Below are positions 27,976-36,857 of a stretch of 64,000 nt of DNA, piece by piece (position 1 is the stretch's first letter; every line of letters starts with the position of its first letter). The notes under the pieces were generated by a model, which was not told where the DNA came from, searched no databases, and was given only the letters and a program-made list of their open reading frames with translations. Source of the stretch: Brucella sp. 21LCYQ03 (GTDB taxonomy: Bacteria > Pseudomonadota > Alphaproteobacteria > Rhizobiales > Rhizobiaceae); the NCBI RefSeq assembly GCF_023554105.1, contig NZ_JAMJWE010000001.1:1-64000 (forward strand), in the 5' to 3' direction. The position numbers were made by a program, and so were the translations under genes.

Positions 27976-30270
27976 ATGTGGCGAAGCCTTCAACCTGAGA
28001 TACCCGCCGATGTGCGGCTGTCTTTTTTGCGGTCGCTTTATGGCAACCGTACAACATTATGGTTTGGTCTGCTCGCCCATGTTGTGGCGTGTGTCGTCAT
28101 TTATGTAAAAACGGCGGATTGGAGCTTCTTAGGCTTTGCCGGGTTTTTCACGGTCGTGGCCTTCGGTCGTCTCTATGATATGCACAAATTTGACCAGGCA
28201 AAACTTGGTAATCTCTCCCACGCTGATCTGGACAAATGGGAAGCGCGCTATTTGGTCGGTGCTTCGCTGGTTTGTCTGACACTTGGAATGCTGTGCTTTT
28301 TCTCAAGCTACGTTTTACGCGATTCGTTTGCCGAACTTGCAAGTCTGACAATCCTTCTCGCATCTGTTGTATCCATTGTTGGGCGCAATTATGCGTCGGC
28401 AAAGGCCGTAGTGCTGATGTCAGTATGCACTTTGCTGCCGGTGCTCGCGGGGCTTATTTTGGCAGGAACGCCATTTCACGTGGTGATTGGCTTGTTGCTG
28501 ATCCCGTATTTCCTGTCCAATATTCAGATGGCCAATGGCCTGCGCGAGTTTCTTTTCGCGGCCGTCATGGGGAAGCGTCGCCTATCAGTGGTAGCCAGCC
28601 GCTTTGACGCAGCGCTTAACAATATGCCGCAAGGTTTGTTGATGTTTGATGCGCAGCAGCGGATCGCTGTGATCAATCATAAAACCAAATCTTTGTTGAA
28701 GATTGCAGAACACACGAAACTGCGCGGACGTAGACTTGAAGTTCTGTTGAGGTATTGCTTTCGGCAAGGGCTTTTTCCGAACAATGACCTTAAGAATATC
28801 AGTATACGCATGCATGATCTTCTTGCAGGGCACAAGTCGCGTGATATTTTTCAACTCGCCGACAGCCGGTATATTGAGTGTGTTTCCAATCAGACGTCGA
28901 ATGCCGGCGTTGTGCTGATGTTTGAAGATGTAACACAACGCGTTGAGTCAGAAGTGCGTATTCAGCATATGGCACGGTTTGATGGACTGACGGGCCTGCC
29001 AAATCGTAATTATTTTGAAACGATGGTGCGTTCGTTGCTGGCTCACAAAGCACCTGACACACTTGCGGCATTGATTGTTATCGACATCAATCATTTCAAG
29101 CACGTCAATGATACGCTTGGACATCATGTCGGTGATATGTTCCTCCGGCTTTTTGCCGAGCGACTGAACCAGCTTGATCCCCAACGCTATGTGACGTCGC
29201 GCTTTGGCGGTGATGAATTTGTTGTCTTTGTGTTCAATCTTAATGGTGAAGTCGAAGTCAATCCTGTGATGGAACACATCATCTCTGTTGCAAGCGGTAT
29301 TTATGACCTTAACGGCGATCAGATTCATATTGAGATTAGTGCCGGTGTTGCGACCGAAAGCATTGAAAAATGCGATATTGCCAGCATGCATATGAACGCC
29401 GATCTTGCGCTTTATGCAGCCAAGGGCGAGGAGGGCAAGCAGTGGGCGCTCTTCGTTGATGCGATGGATACCAAATATCGCGGACGCCAGAAGCTGAAAG
29501 CTGACTTGAGACAGGCGATTGCTAACCGCGAAATCACGGTCGTTTACCAGCCGATTGTGAGTGCACAGTCGTTGCGTGTTGTTGCTTATGAAGCGCTGGC
29601 ACGCTGGGACCATGCCGATCTCGGGCCGGTTTCTCCTGCAGAATTTATTCCTCTTGCCGAAGAAATTGGTATTATCTCGCAAATTACGCGCCTGATGCTT
29701 GAACAAGCATGCCATGATTGCATGTCCTGGGGCGATCGGGTTGGCGTTTCAGTTAATCTGTCGGCAATCGATCTGAAGAACAGTGATATTACTCGCGACA
29801 TTGCAAATGCGTTGCAAAAGTCGAAGCTTCCTGCCCGACAGTTGGAAGTTGAAGTTACAGAAAGTGCTATTATCGCAGACCGAACCCAGACATCGCTTGT
29901 TCTGCAACGGATTAAAAATGCGGGTATTAATATCGCACTGGATGATTTTGGTACCGGATATTCCAGCCTCAGCTACCTGAACAGTCTTCCGCTGACCAAA
30001 GTTAAAGTTGATCGCTCTTTTGTGAAGGATATTACAACGGATCGCCGCTCGCTCATGCTGTTACGTGGGGTGGCGCAGCTGTCACACGAACTGGGGCTGG
30101 CTGTTACCGTTGAAGGTGTCGAAACGGAAGAGCAACTGGCTTTGATCCGTGTCGCAGCAGGTGCCGATTTGGTTCAGGGCTATCTCATGGGCAAGCCAAT
30201 GCCAGCGGAAGAAATCCGCTCGTCGTCAGCCAAGGCCATTTTGCATCATGATACGGGGCATGTTGCTTAA
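27976..30270 (+). CDS. membrane GGDEF-EAL protein (cyclic-di-GMP turnover)
   Basis: 764 residues if it starts at MWRSLQPEIPADVRL; a GTG at 27937 and a TTG at 27898 are alternatives. About five membrane helices in the first 190 residues, a PAS-like stretch (ALNNMPQGLLMFDAQQRIAV), then GGDEF with an intact GGDEF at 411-415 and EAL with YEALARW at 538-544 and DDFGTGYSSL. Both active sites look complete, so it could make or degrade c-di-GMP. No RxxD inhibitory site precedes GGDEF. The sensor input is unknown. Confidence 0.88.
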   Translation: MWRSLQPEIPADVRLSFLRSLYGNRTTLWFGLLAHVVACVVIYVKTADWSFLGFAGFFTVVAFGRLYDMHKFDQAKLGNLSHADLDKWEARYLVGASLVCLTLGMLCFFSSYVLRDSFAELASLTILLASVVSIVGRNYASAKAVVLMSVCTLLPVLAGLILAGTPFHVVIGLLLIPYFLSNIQMANGLREFLFAAVMGKRRLSVVASRFDAALNNMPQGLLMFDAQQRIAVINHKTKSLLKIAEHTKLRGRRLEVLLRYCFRQGLFPNNDLKNISIRMHDLLAGHKSRDIFQLADSRYIECVSNQTSNAGVVLMFEDVTQRVESEVRIQHMARFDGLTGLPNRNYFETMVRSLLAHKAPDTLAALIVIDINHFKHVNDTLGHHVGDMFLRLFAERLNQLDPQRYVTSRFGGDEFVVFVFNLNGEVEVNPVMEHIISVASGIYDLNGDQIHIEISAGVATESIEKCDIASMHMNADLALYAAKGEEGKQWALFVDAMDTKYRGRQKLKADLRQAIANREITVVYQPIVSAQSLRVVAYEALARWDHADLGPVSPAEFIPLAEEIGIISQITRLMLEQACHDCMSWGDRVGVSVNLSAIDLKNSDITRDIANALQKSKLPARQLEVEVTESAIIADRTQTSLVLQRIKNAGINIALDDFGTGYSSLSYLNSLPLTKVKVDRSFVKDITTDRRSLMLLRGVAQLSHELGLAVTVEGVETEEQLALIRVAAGADLVQGYLMGKPMPAEEIRSSSAKAILHHDTGHVA

Positions 30271-30668
30271 CACATCCAGAGTACATCCCGGAAAGTGGAA
30301 ATCGGTTTTCGGAATAAGATATCCGTAAAAACAAAAAGATAGAGCATTTCATCTAATCCGACTTATGTTTGAAATGCTCTCGTATGGCGTACTTGAAATT
30401 CGCATCAATTCGAAGCCACACTTGAACCGTTCGAAGCGATTTTTCGAAAAGATACGTTTGAAGCCAAGCTGTTATTATGCACTTCCCGCTGATTTTGAGA
30501 GGGAATTTTCGGCCTTTTGCCGTGCTTACAACACAACTCCAGCCAACAAGTTATAGCGACTTTAAATGGTGGCTTAAAGATGATGATATGTAATGATCAT
30601 CATCAGGTAGTGCACCTGGATTTATGTTTGATTGTTTTATCCTATTTTACGATTATGCGAGGGAGAGT
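30271..30668. other. intergenic region carrying repeats
   Basis: 398 bp without a credible gene. It contains dispersed repeat copy B and an 11-bp perfect inverted repeat. A related shorter stretch at 30429-30462 (gaagcgatttttcgaaaagatacg) recalls the core of the same repeat. A 63-codon frame (30365-30556) runs through the repeat and is not believed. Confidence 0.6.
30284..30380. repeat. dispersed repeat copy B with terminal inverted repeat
   Basis: catcccggaaagtggaaatc then ggttttcggaataagat matches the core of copies A and C loosely. It is followed by agagcatttca (30341-30351) and its perfect complement tgaaatgctct (30370-30380), an 11-bp stem with an 18-base loop. As RNA it would fold just downstream of the GGDEF-EAL gene. 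Confidence 0.7.
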
Positions 30669-31886
30669 ATGAGGCGTTATTTTCGTTATTTATTGTATGT
30701 TCTGATTTTTATAATTGTCCTGGCAGCTGGAGGAGCTGCAATTTTCTGGAAAAAAATACATGAATATTGGGCGGTCTATCAGTACGCGCAGACATTCAAG
30801 CCCGATGTGATTGATGAAAACTTCCGCAAACTCTACAAAACCTATCCGTCAATTCAGGTGCCGCATACGACTGATGTAAGTGTACTCCCGGTTGCAGAGA
30901 AGCCTTTGCCAGAGAGATATGTCTACAAGGGTGAGACGCGGAGCGTGACTGATTTTCTTAAGCGAACGGACACAACCGGCTTTATCGTGCTTAAGGATGG
31001 CGCTATCGTGCATGAGGAATATGCGCGCGGCAACACGCAAGCCACACAGTCCATTGCGATGTCGCTTTCGAAGTCTTTTGTTTCATTTTTGATTGGCAAT
31101 GCTGTCGCAGACGGCAAGATCAAACTTGATGAAACGGTTGATCATTATGTACCGACGCTTGCAGAGGGTGGATATAAGGGCGTTACCGTAAAAAATGTGC
31201 TGCAAATGTCTTCCGGCATCGGATTTAATGAAAATTATGCCGACCTGAACTCCGATATTGTCCGCTATATCATTCAGATACTGACGGGTTCGGTAGTGGA
31301 CTTCACCTCACACCTGAAGAATGAACGGCCGCAGGGAACGCTCAATCAATATGTTTCGGCCGACACACAGGTGCTTGCTCTCGTGCTGGAAGGTGCCACA
31401 GGTGTGCCAATACAGACCTATTTCAAGGACAGGCTTTGGTCAAAGCTGGGCGCGGAAGCCGATGCTTACTGGCTGGCAGATACAAAAGGTGAGGTTGTCG
31501 CTGCCGGCGGCTTAAACGCGGTACTTCGTGATTATGCCCGCTTCGGGCTACTCTATATGAATGAGGGGAAGAATTATCGTGGTGAGCAGATTGTCCCAAC
31601 CCAGTGGGTGCATGATTCTGTGACGCCGGATGCCCCATATCTTATGCCTGGGCGCGAACTGGCAAATGGAAAAGCAGCTTATGGTTATGGCTATCAGTGG
31701 TGGATACCGTCACAGCCGCAAGGTGATTTCGTCGGCGTCGGAATTTATGGACAGTTTATTTATGTGAACCCGGTCAAACATGTGGTTATCGTTAAGACAT
31801 CTGCCTATGCAAATTACAATGTCGACGGTCAGTCCATGAAAGATGAGACTATTCACATGTTTCAGTCATTAGCTGATTCACTGTGA
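30669..31886 (+). CDS. membrane-anchored serine hydrolase (class C beta-lactamase/NylB-like)
   Basis: 405 residues. An N-terminal membrane helix at residues 8-27 anchors a periplasmic domain. The SxxK catalytic pair is Ser132-Lys135 (AMSLSKSFVS); a Tyr in NQYVSADTQVLALVLEGATG matches the second motif. It resembles 6-aminohexanoate-dimer hydrolases and other penicillin-binding-protein-like esterases rather than true beta-lactamases. The frame is open to 30624, but gagggag before 30669 sets the start. Substrate unknown. Followed by a stem-loop. Confidence 0.82.
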   Translation: MRRYFRYLLYVLIFIIVLAAGGAAIFWKKIHEYWAVYQYAQTFKPDVIDENFRKLYKTYPSIQVPHTTDVSVLPVAEKPLPERYVYKGETRSVTDFLKRTDTTGFIVLKDGAIVHEEYARGNTQATQSIAMSLSKSFVSFLIGNAVADGKIKLDETVDHYVPTLAEGGYKGVTVKNVLQMSSGIGFNENYADLNSDIVRYIIQILTGSVVDFTSHLKNERPQGTLNQYVSADTQVLALVLEGATGVPIQTYFKDRLWSKLGAEADAYWLADTKGEVVAAGGLNAVLRDYARFGLLYMNEGKNYRGEQIVPTQWVHDSVTPDAPYLMPGRELANGKAAYGYGYQWWIPSQPQGDFVGVGIYGQFIYVNPVKHVVIVKTSAYANYNVDGQSMKDETIHMFQSLADSL

Positions 31887-31908
31887 GTACGAGCTAAAAC
31901 GGAAGCAG

Positions 31909-31937
31909 AATGGCCGTTTTAGCGGCCATTCCTTTTC
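31909..31937 (+). terminator. rho-independent terminator
   Basis: gaatggccg-tttt-agcggccattccttttc: a stem of about nine pairs with one bulge and a short T-rich tail after the serine hydrolase gene. Confidence 0.65.
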
Positions 31938-32090
31938 ATCTGGATGACGTATTGTTTGAAAAAAGATAAGTTTATGCGATGAAAAGTGTATATGTGACTG
32001 AGCATTGAGAAAAACCCGAACTTATACCTTTACACGCTCATAAAGCACCTTATCCTGCGCGCTGATTTGATGAGTGCGGAAATGATTTGA

Positions 32091-32837
32091 ATGAGCAATG
32101 AAGCTGTGTCTGGTGGGAAGCCACCGCTATCCAATTTTGCGCGGCAGCTATTGCAGTTTCTGGATCGGGTGGAATATCGACGCGTTGTTCATGCGGAAGA
32201 TCTCGAAGAGATCGGACGTCTGCGCTATCGGTCATATCGAACTGCGAATGTAATGCATGAAGCGGCAGTACCATCGATTGTCGATGATATTGACCGCGAT
32301 AGCCATGCTTTCGTATTTGGCATTCATATCGATGGGCAGCTTGTGAGCACGCTGCGTATTCATCATATCACGCCTGACCATCGTCGCGGCACGAGCTATG
32401 CGCTTTTTCCCGACATTCTCGATCCGCTGCTCAACAGCGGTATGAGCTTTGTCGATCCGACACGCTTTGCAGCTGACCCGGAATTGTTGAGCGAATATCC
32501 GGCAATCCCCTATGTCACGCTGCGTATCGCTGCGATGGCTTCTGAATATTTTGAAGCGGATCAATGTCTTGCATCGGTGAAGCCAGAGCATATGGCATTT
32601 TATAAGCGCATTTTCGGAACAACCGTTATGGCTGAAGCGCGTGAGCATGAAGGCTATGGCATCAAGGTAGGGCTAGGTGCAGCGCCTATTCGTAATATTC
32701 GCGATGCCGTTGCCGTGCGTTTTCCATTCTTTAAATCGCAGCCGCACGAACGCCGTGCCATGTTTAGTAGCATGACCAATGGTGTTGGGCCGCTAACGAT
32801 CATGCCGACAGCAAAATATACGGGGCTGGGTGTATGA
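32091..32837 (+). CDS. FeeM-like N-acyltransferase (GNAT/autoinducer-synthase fold)
   Basis: 248 residues. An acceptor-side N-terminal half (RRVVHAEDLEEIGRLRYRSY) is followed by the GNAT-like core: FGIHIDGQLVSTLRIHHITP, then SFVDPTRFAADPE, and YVTLRIAAMASEYFEADQCL with LASVKPEHMAFYKRIFG. This arrangement recalls N-acyl amino-acid synthases (FeeM) and, more distantly, LuxI. Such enzymes join fatty acyl groups from acyl-ACP/CoA to amino acids. No LuxR-type gene is near, so an acylated metabolite or lipid product is more likely than quorum sensing; this is inference. Confidence 0.6.
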   Translation: MSNEAVSGGKPPLSNFARQLLQFLDRVEYRRVVHAEDLEEIGRLRYRSYRTANVMHEAAVPSIVDDIDRDSHAFVFGIHIDGQLVSTLRIHHITPDHRRGTSYALFPDILDPLLNSGMSFVDPTRFAADPELLSEYPAIPYVTLRIAAMASEYFEADQCLASVKPEHMAFYKRIFGTTVMAEAREHEGYGIKVGLGAAPIRNIRDAVAVRFPFFKSQPHERRAMFSSMTNGVGPLTIMPTAKYTGLGV

Positions 32838-33101
32838 TAAGGCACCCACCTTAAATTCCTTTATTATAATTTCCTTTTATTGTTAAATTCATTTTGAAAG
32901 TTTCTTTAAAGAATTAAATCTGGCAATTTTCCAAAATAAAAGCTATCTGGATCGCGGAGCCGCTTGATGCGGAACGAGGGATGACAACAGCCACCGAAGA
33001 AGCCATTGCTCTAAATGGCTTTTGACTGTGATGTAGTGCATTGAAGATTGCGGATATTCTGTCTAGACTTCGATAAAATATCTCAATGGGTGGAACTAAA
33101 A

Positions 33102-33323
33102 ATGGCAGAACATCATAATACGGCCCCAGCCGAACTTGGCGCGCCAATGGATTATACCGAGCATGATAAAACCTATGCTGGTTTCATGGGCATGTTTAAA
33201 TGGGGCACAGTAGCGGTTGTCGCACTCCTGGCTTCCATGGCGTTCGGTTTTTTCGCGGGTGGGTTCTTCTCCGCGACCGTTCTGTTTGTTCTGATCTGCG
33301 CCGCTGCCTGGTTCCTCCTCTAA
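33102..33323 (+). CDS. aa3-type cytochrome c oxidase subunit IV
   Basis: 73 residues. The N-terminal soluble part contains MDYTEHDKTYAGFMGMFKWG, the conserved signature of the bacterial aa3 subunit IV family. One or two hydrophobic helices (about 37-73) follow. The subunit is a peripheral single-pass component of the proton-pumping oxidase. Start MAEHHNTAP follows gggtgga. Upstream of the transhydrogenase genes but separated by about 275 bp holding a repeat. Confidence 0.88.
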   Translation: MAEHHNTAPAELGAPMDYTEHDKTYAGFMGMFKWGTVAVVALLASMAFGFFAGGFFSATVLFVLICAAAWFLL

Positions 33324-33477
33324 GGATTTAAACCAGCAATCATCCGCATGATTTGATCGAATGCCTTGGTATGGGTGCAAGATGCGCTTTACCGGGGCTT
33401 TATGCATGTCGTTTGTTTCAAGATTTTGAGGGGCTTCTTCCCGGAAGCTCGAATGGTGCCCGGCTCCGAGGTCGGAT

Positions 33478-33532
33478 CAGAGCGTATCCCGAAAAGTGTG
33501 AAGCGGTTTTCGGAAAAGATACGCGAAAAAAT
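33478..33532. repeat. dispersed repeat copy C
   Basis: gcgtatcccgaaaagtgtga then agcggttttcggaaaagata is the best match to copy A (reverse orientation). It lies in the pntA leader, about 70-120 bases before the start. The pntA frame is open through it back to 33366, so translation of that frame would give a spurious 78-residue extension. Confidence 0.75.
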
Positions 33533-33599
33533 TAACACGTGTAGCGCCGATCCGATGCCAATTAGATCGGTGCGTCTCAAGCCACGAAAGGGAAACCAG

Positions 33600-34901
33600 T
33601 TGGCCCAGACTATATTCATTCCGAAAGAGAGTGATCCCAACGAGACCCGCGTTGCGGCATCTGCCGAGACGGTGAAGAAATTCATCGCGCTTGGTTTTGA
33701 TGTCGTGGTGGAAAAAGGTGCAGGCGAAAAATCGCGTATCATTGATACCGAGTTTACCACTGCTGGCGCGCATATCGGAACTGCGGCTGATGCCAAAGCG
33801 GCAGATGTTATCCTGAAAGTGCGCCGTCCAAACGATGCGGAACTCAAAGGGTATAGATCGGGGGCAGCACTTTTCGCGATGCTTGATCCTTATGGTCATG
33901 AAGATGCTGTCGCGGCGTTGGGCAAGGCTGGCATTTCCGCTTTCACAATGGAATTCATGCCGCGCATTACCCGCGCGCAGGTGATGGACGTTCTTTCATC
34001 GCAGGCCAATCTGGCTGGTTATCAGGCCGTGATTGATGCATCTGAAACCTATGACCGCGCGATGCCGATGATGATGACGGCAGCTGGCACGGTTCCAGCA
34101 GCGCGCGTCTTCGTCATGGGTGCGGGCGTGGCTGGCCTTCAGGCGATTGCGACCGCGCGTCGTCTTGGTGCAGTTGTGACAGCAACCGACGTTCGCCCTG
34201 CTGCAAAAGAGCAGGTGGCGTCACTCGGTGCCAAGTTCATCGCTGTTGAGGATGAAGAGTTCAAGGCGGCTGAAACCTCCGGCGGTTACGCCAAGGAAAT
34301 GTCGAAGGAATATCAGGCGAAACAGGCGGCACTCGTTGCCGATCATATTGCCAAGCAGGATATTGTTATCACGACTGCGCTTATTCCGGGTCGCCCGGCT
34401 CCACGACTGGTGACGAAGGAAATGGTTGCGGCCATGCGTCCGGGTTCGGTGCTGATTGATTTAGCAGTTGAGCGCGGCGGTAATGTCGAAGGGGCAATTG
34501 CCGGTCAGATCGCTGAGGTCAATGGCGTGAAGATTGTCGGTCATTTGAACGTGCCGGGACGCATTGCAGCGACGGCTTCGCAGCTGTATGCGCGCAATCT
34601 TTATGCATTCCTCGAAACGCTGGTCGATAAGGAAACCAACCTTTTCCGGTTTGACCCACAAGAAGAGCTGGTGAAGGCAACGCTTCTGACCCATGACGGC
34701 AAGGTCGTGCATCCGGCGTTTGCTAAGGTCGAAGCCGAAACAGCGCCAGTAGTAGAGACTGAAAAGGTCGCAAAGCCAAAAGCAGCACCAAAGGTTAAAA
34801 CGCCTGTTGTTGAGGCAGAGGCCGAAAAGCCCGCTCGCAAAACAACTCGTAAAGCACCTGCTAAGCCTGCAAAAACTTCCACTGATGGAGGAGAGGCATA
34901 A
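33600..34901 (+). CDS. pntA: NAD(P) transhydrogenase subunit alpha, part 1 (NAD-binding)
   Basis: 433 residues from a TTG start with aaaggga six bases before it; the open frame continues upstream through a repeat but with no conserved residues. [20 protein letters not shown] and [20 protein letters not shown] are the NAD(H)-binding domain I hallmarks. The last 60 residues are a Lys/Ala/Pro/Glu-rich tail (for example [15 protein letters not shown]) not normally part of the fold. ATG of the next gene overlaps the stop. With pntAB and pntB it makes the proton-driven NADPH-forming transhydrogenase of the inner membrane. Confidence 0.93.
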   Translation: MAQTIFIPKESDPNETRVAASAETVKKFIALGFDVVVEKGAGEKSRIIDTEFTTAGAHIGTAADAKAADVILKVRRPNDAELKGYRSGAALFAMLDPYGHEDAVAALGKAGISAFTMEFMPRITRAQVMDVLSSQANLAGYQAVIDASETYDRAMPMMMTAAGTVPAARVFVMGAGVAGLQAIATARRLGAVVTATDVRPAAKEQVASLGAKFIAVEDEEFKAAETSGGYAKEMSKEYQAKQAALVADHIAKQDIVITTALIPGRPAPRLVTKEMVAAMRPGSVLIDLAVERGGNVEGAIAGQIAEVNGVKIVGHLNVPGRIAATASQLYARNLYAFLETLVDKETNLFRFDPQEELVKATLLTHDGKVVHPAFAKVEAETAPVVETEKVAKPKAAPKVKTPVVEAEAEKPARKTTRKAPAKPAKTSTDGGEA

Positions 34902-35320
34902 TGTCCGATACAGCACTCGAAAAAGCTCTTGAGAGCCTCAATCAGGCGGCGGATGCCGTAAGGCAAGCCGCTGAAAATGCGGGCGGTTATGGCGATGCCG
35001 CAGCGCTTGCTGTGCATAGCGCAAGCGGTGGCGTGGTTGATCCGTTTGTCTTCCGTCTTGCGATTTTCGTTCTGTCGATTTTTGTCGGCTACTACGTTGT
35101 CTGGCAGGTGACACCTGCGCTTCACACGCCGCTTATGGCCGTTACGAACGCCATTTCATCGGTGATCGTGGTTGGCGCGCTTCTCGCGGTTGGACTTTCG
35201 CTTTCGGGTTGGGCGACCGGCTTTGGCTTCATCGCGCTCATCCTTGCAAGTGTGAATATTTTTGGCGGTTTCCTCGTCACCCAGCGCATGCTTGCCATGT
35301 ACAAGAAAAAAGAAAAGTGA
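34901..35320 (+). CDS. pntAB: NAD(P) transhydrogenase subunit alpha, part 2 (membrane)
   Basis: 139 residues. An Ala-rich N-terminal helix of about 45 residues is followed by three to four membrane helices ([59 protein letters not shown]). This is the C-terminal domain II piece of the alpha subunit, separate as in other alphaproteobacteria. The start codon shares one base with the pntA stop. It forms part of the proton channel with PntB. Confidence 0.92.
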   Translation: MSDTALEKALESLNQAADAVRQAAENAGGYGDAAALAVHSASGGVVDPFVFRLAIFVLSIFVGYYVVWQVTPALHTPLMAVTNAISSVIVVGALLAVGLSLSGWATGFGFIALILASVNIFGGFLVTQRMLAMYKKKEK

Positions 35321-35333
35321 GGGCTGAGCCATC

Positions 35334-36734
35334 ATGAGTGTCAATCTCGCAGCCTTCCTCTATCTGGTCTCTGGTGTCCTGTTCATTATGGCACTGCGCG
35401 GCCTCTCGCACCCAACCACCAGCCGTCAGGGTAATACCTATGGTATGGTCGGTATGGGTATTGCTATCGTCACTACGCTGTTGCTGGCACGTCCAAGCTT
35501 TGGCGGTCTGGTGCTGATTATTCTCGGTATCGCTATTGGTGGCGGTATTGGTGCAGTGATTGCGCGTCGCATTGCGATGACGGCCATGCCGCAGCTTGTG
35601 GCAGCCTTCCATTCGCTGATTGGTCTTGCAGCCGTGTTAGTTGCCGCCGCAGCCCTTTACTCACCGCATTCCTTCGGCATTGGCGAAGTGGGTCAGATCC
35701 ACGGTCAGGCGCTGATCGAAATGTCGCTGGGTGTGGCGATTGGTGCAATCACCTTCACCGGTTCGATCATTGCGTTCCTGAAGCTTGATGGCCGTATGTC
35801 GGGTAGACCAATCATGCTGCCGGGGCGTCATGTCATCAATGCGGCCCTTGCTGCTGCAATCGTGATCCTGATTGCCGTTCTGACTAACACTGAAAGCCAT
35901 TTCGTGTTCTGGCTGATCGTAATTCTGGCGCTGGTATTCGGTGTGCTGATTATCATCCCGATTGGTGGCGCGGATATGCCGGTTGTCGTTTCCATGCTCA
36001 ACTCCTATTCGGGCTGGGCTGCGGCAGGTATCGGCTTCACGCTTGGCAATCTGGCGCTGATCATTACCGGTGCGCTGGTTGGTTCATCCGGTGCGATCCT
36101 GTCTTACATCATGTGTAAAGGCATGAACCGCTCGTTCATCTCGGTTATTCTGGGTGGCTTCGGTGGCGACGTGGCCGGTGGCGGCAGCGGTGAAGTTGAA
36201 CAGCGTCCTGTCAAGCAAGGCTCGGCTGACGATGCGGCCTTCATCATGAAGAACGCTTCCAAGGTCATCATCGTGCCGGGTTACGGTATGGCAGTGGCAC
36301 AGGCACAGCACGCGCTGCGTGAAATGGCCGACAAGCTGAAAGCCGAAGGCGTGGAAGTGAAATACGCAATCCACCCGGTTGCCGGTCGTATGCCGGGCCA
36401 CATGAACGTGCTCCTTGCCGAAGCCAACGTGCCTTATGATGAGGTGTTCGAACTTGAAGACATCAATTCGGAATTTGCGACGGCTGATGTTGCCTTCGTG
36501 ATTGGCGCGAATGATGTGACCAATCCGGCAGCGAAGACCGACCCGCAATCGCCGATTTTCGGTATGCCGATCCTTGATGTCGACAAGGCCGGTACGGTGC
36601 TCTTCATCAAGCGTGGCATGGGTTCAGGCTATGCGGGTGTTGAGAACGAATTGTTCTTCCGCGACAACACCATGATGCTCTTTGCCGATGCGAAGAAGAT
36701 GGTCGAAAATATTGTGAAGGCATTGGACCACTAG
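35334..36734 (+). CDS. pntB: NAD(P) transhydrogenase subunit beta
   Basis: 466 residues. About eight or nine membrane helices to residue 270, then the soluble NADP(H)-binding domain III: VIIVPGYGMAVAQAQHALRE (nucleotide loop), YAIHPVAGRMPGHMNVLLAE and VIGANDVTNPAAKTDPQSP. All are canonical. Final gene of the pnt operon, followed by a terminator. Confidence 0.95.
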   Translation: MSVNLAAFLYLVSGVLFIMALRGLSHPTTSRQGNTYGMVGMGIAIVTTLLLARPSFGGLVLIILGIAIGGGIGAVIARRIAMTAMPQLVAAFHSLIGLAAVLVAAAALYSPHSFGIGEVGQIHGQALIEMSLGVAIGAITFTGSIIAFLKLDGRMSGRPIMLPGRHVINAALAAAIVILIAVLTNTESHFVFWLIVILALVFGVLIIIPIGGADMPVVVSMLNSYSGWAAAGIGFTLGNLALIITGALVGSSGAILSYIMCKGMNRSFISVILGGFGGDVAGGGSGEVEQRPVKQGSADDAAFIMKNASKVIIVPGYGMAVAQAQHALREMADKLKAEGVEVKYAIHPVAGRMPGHMNVLLAEANVPYDEVFELEDINSEFATADVAFVIGANDVTNPAAKTDPQSPIFGMPILDVDKAGTVLFIKRGMGSGYAGVENELFFRDNTMMLFADAKKMVENIVKALDH

Positions 36735-36764
36735 TCCTTTGATATGGGCGTTCTGGGTAAAGAA

Positions 36765-36796
36765 CAAAAAGGGCGGCTCCAAGCCGCCCTTTTTGT
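36765..36796 (+). terminator. rho-independent terminator after pntB
   Basis: aaaaagggcggct-cca-agccgccctttttgtt: a nine-pair stem with A and T runs. Confidence 0.88.
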
Positions 36797-36857
36797 TGGG
36801 GTTTTTATATAACGAGGGTTATTGTCTACTCACTCCTCCTACTAAGGGAGATGGAAA

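Noticed and set aside
30365..30556. 63-codon frame downstream of the GGDEF-EAL gene
   Set aside because: It begins inside the inverted repeat of dispersed repeat copy B and has no ribosome site or family likeness.
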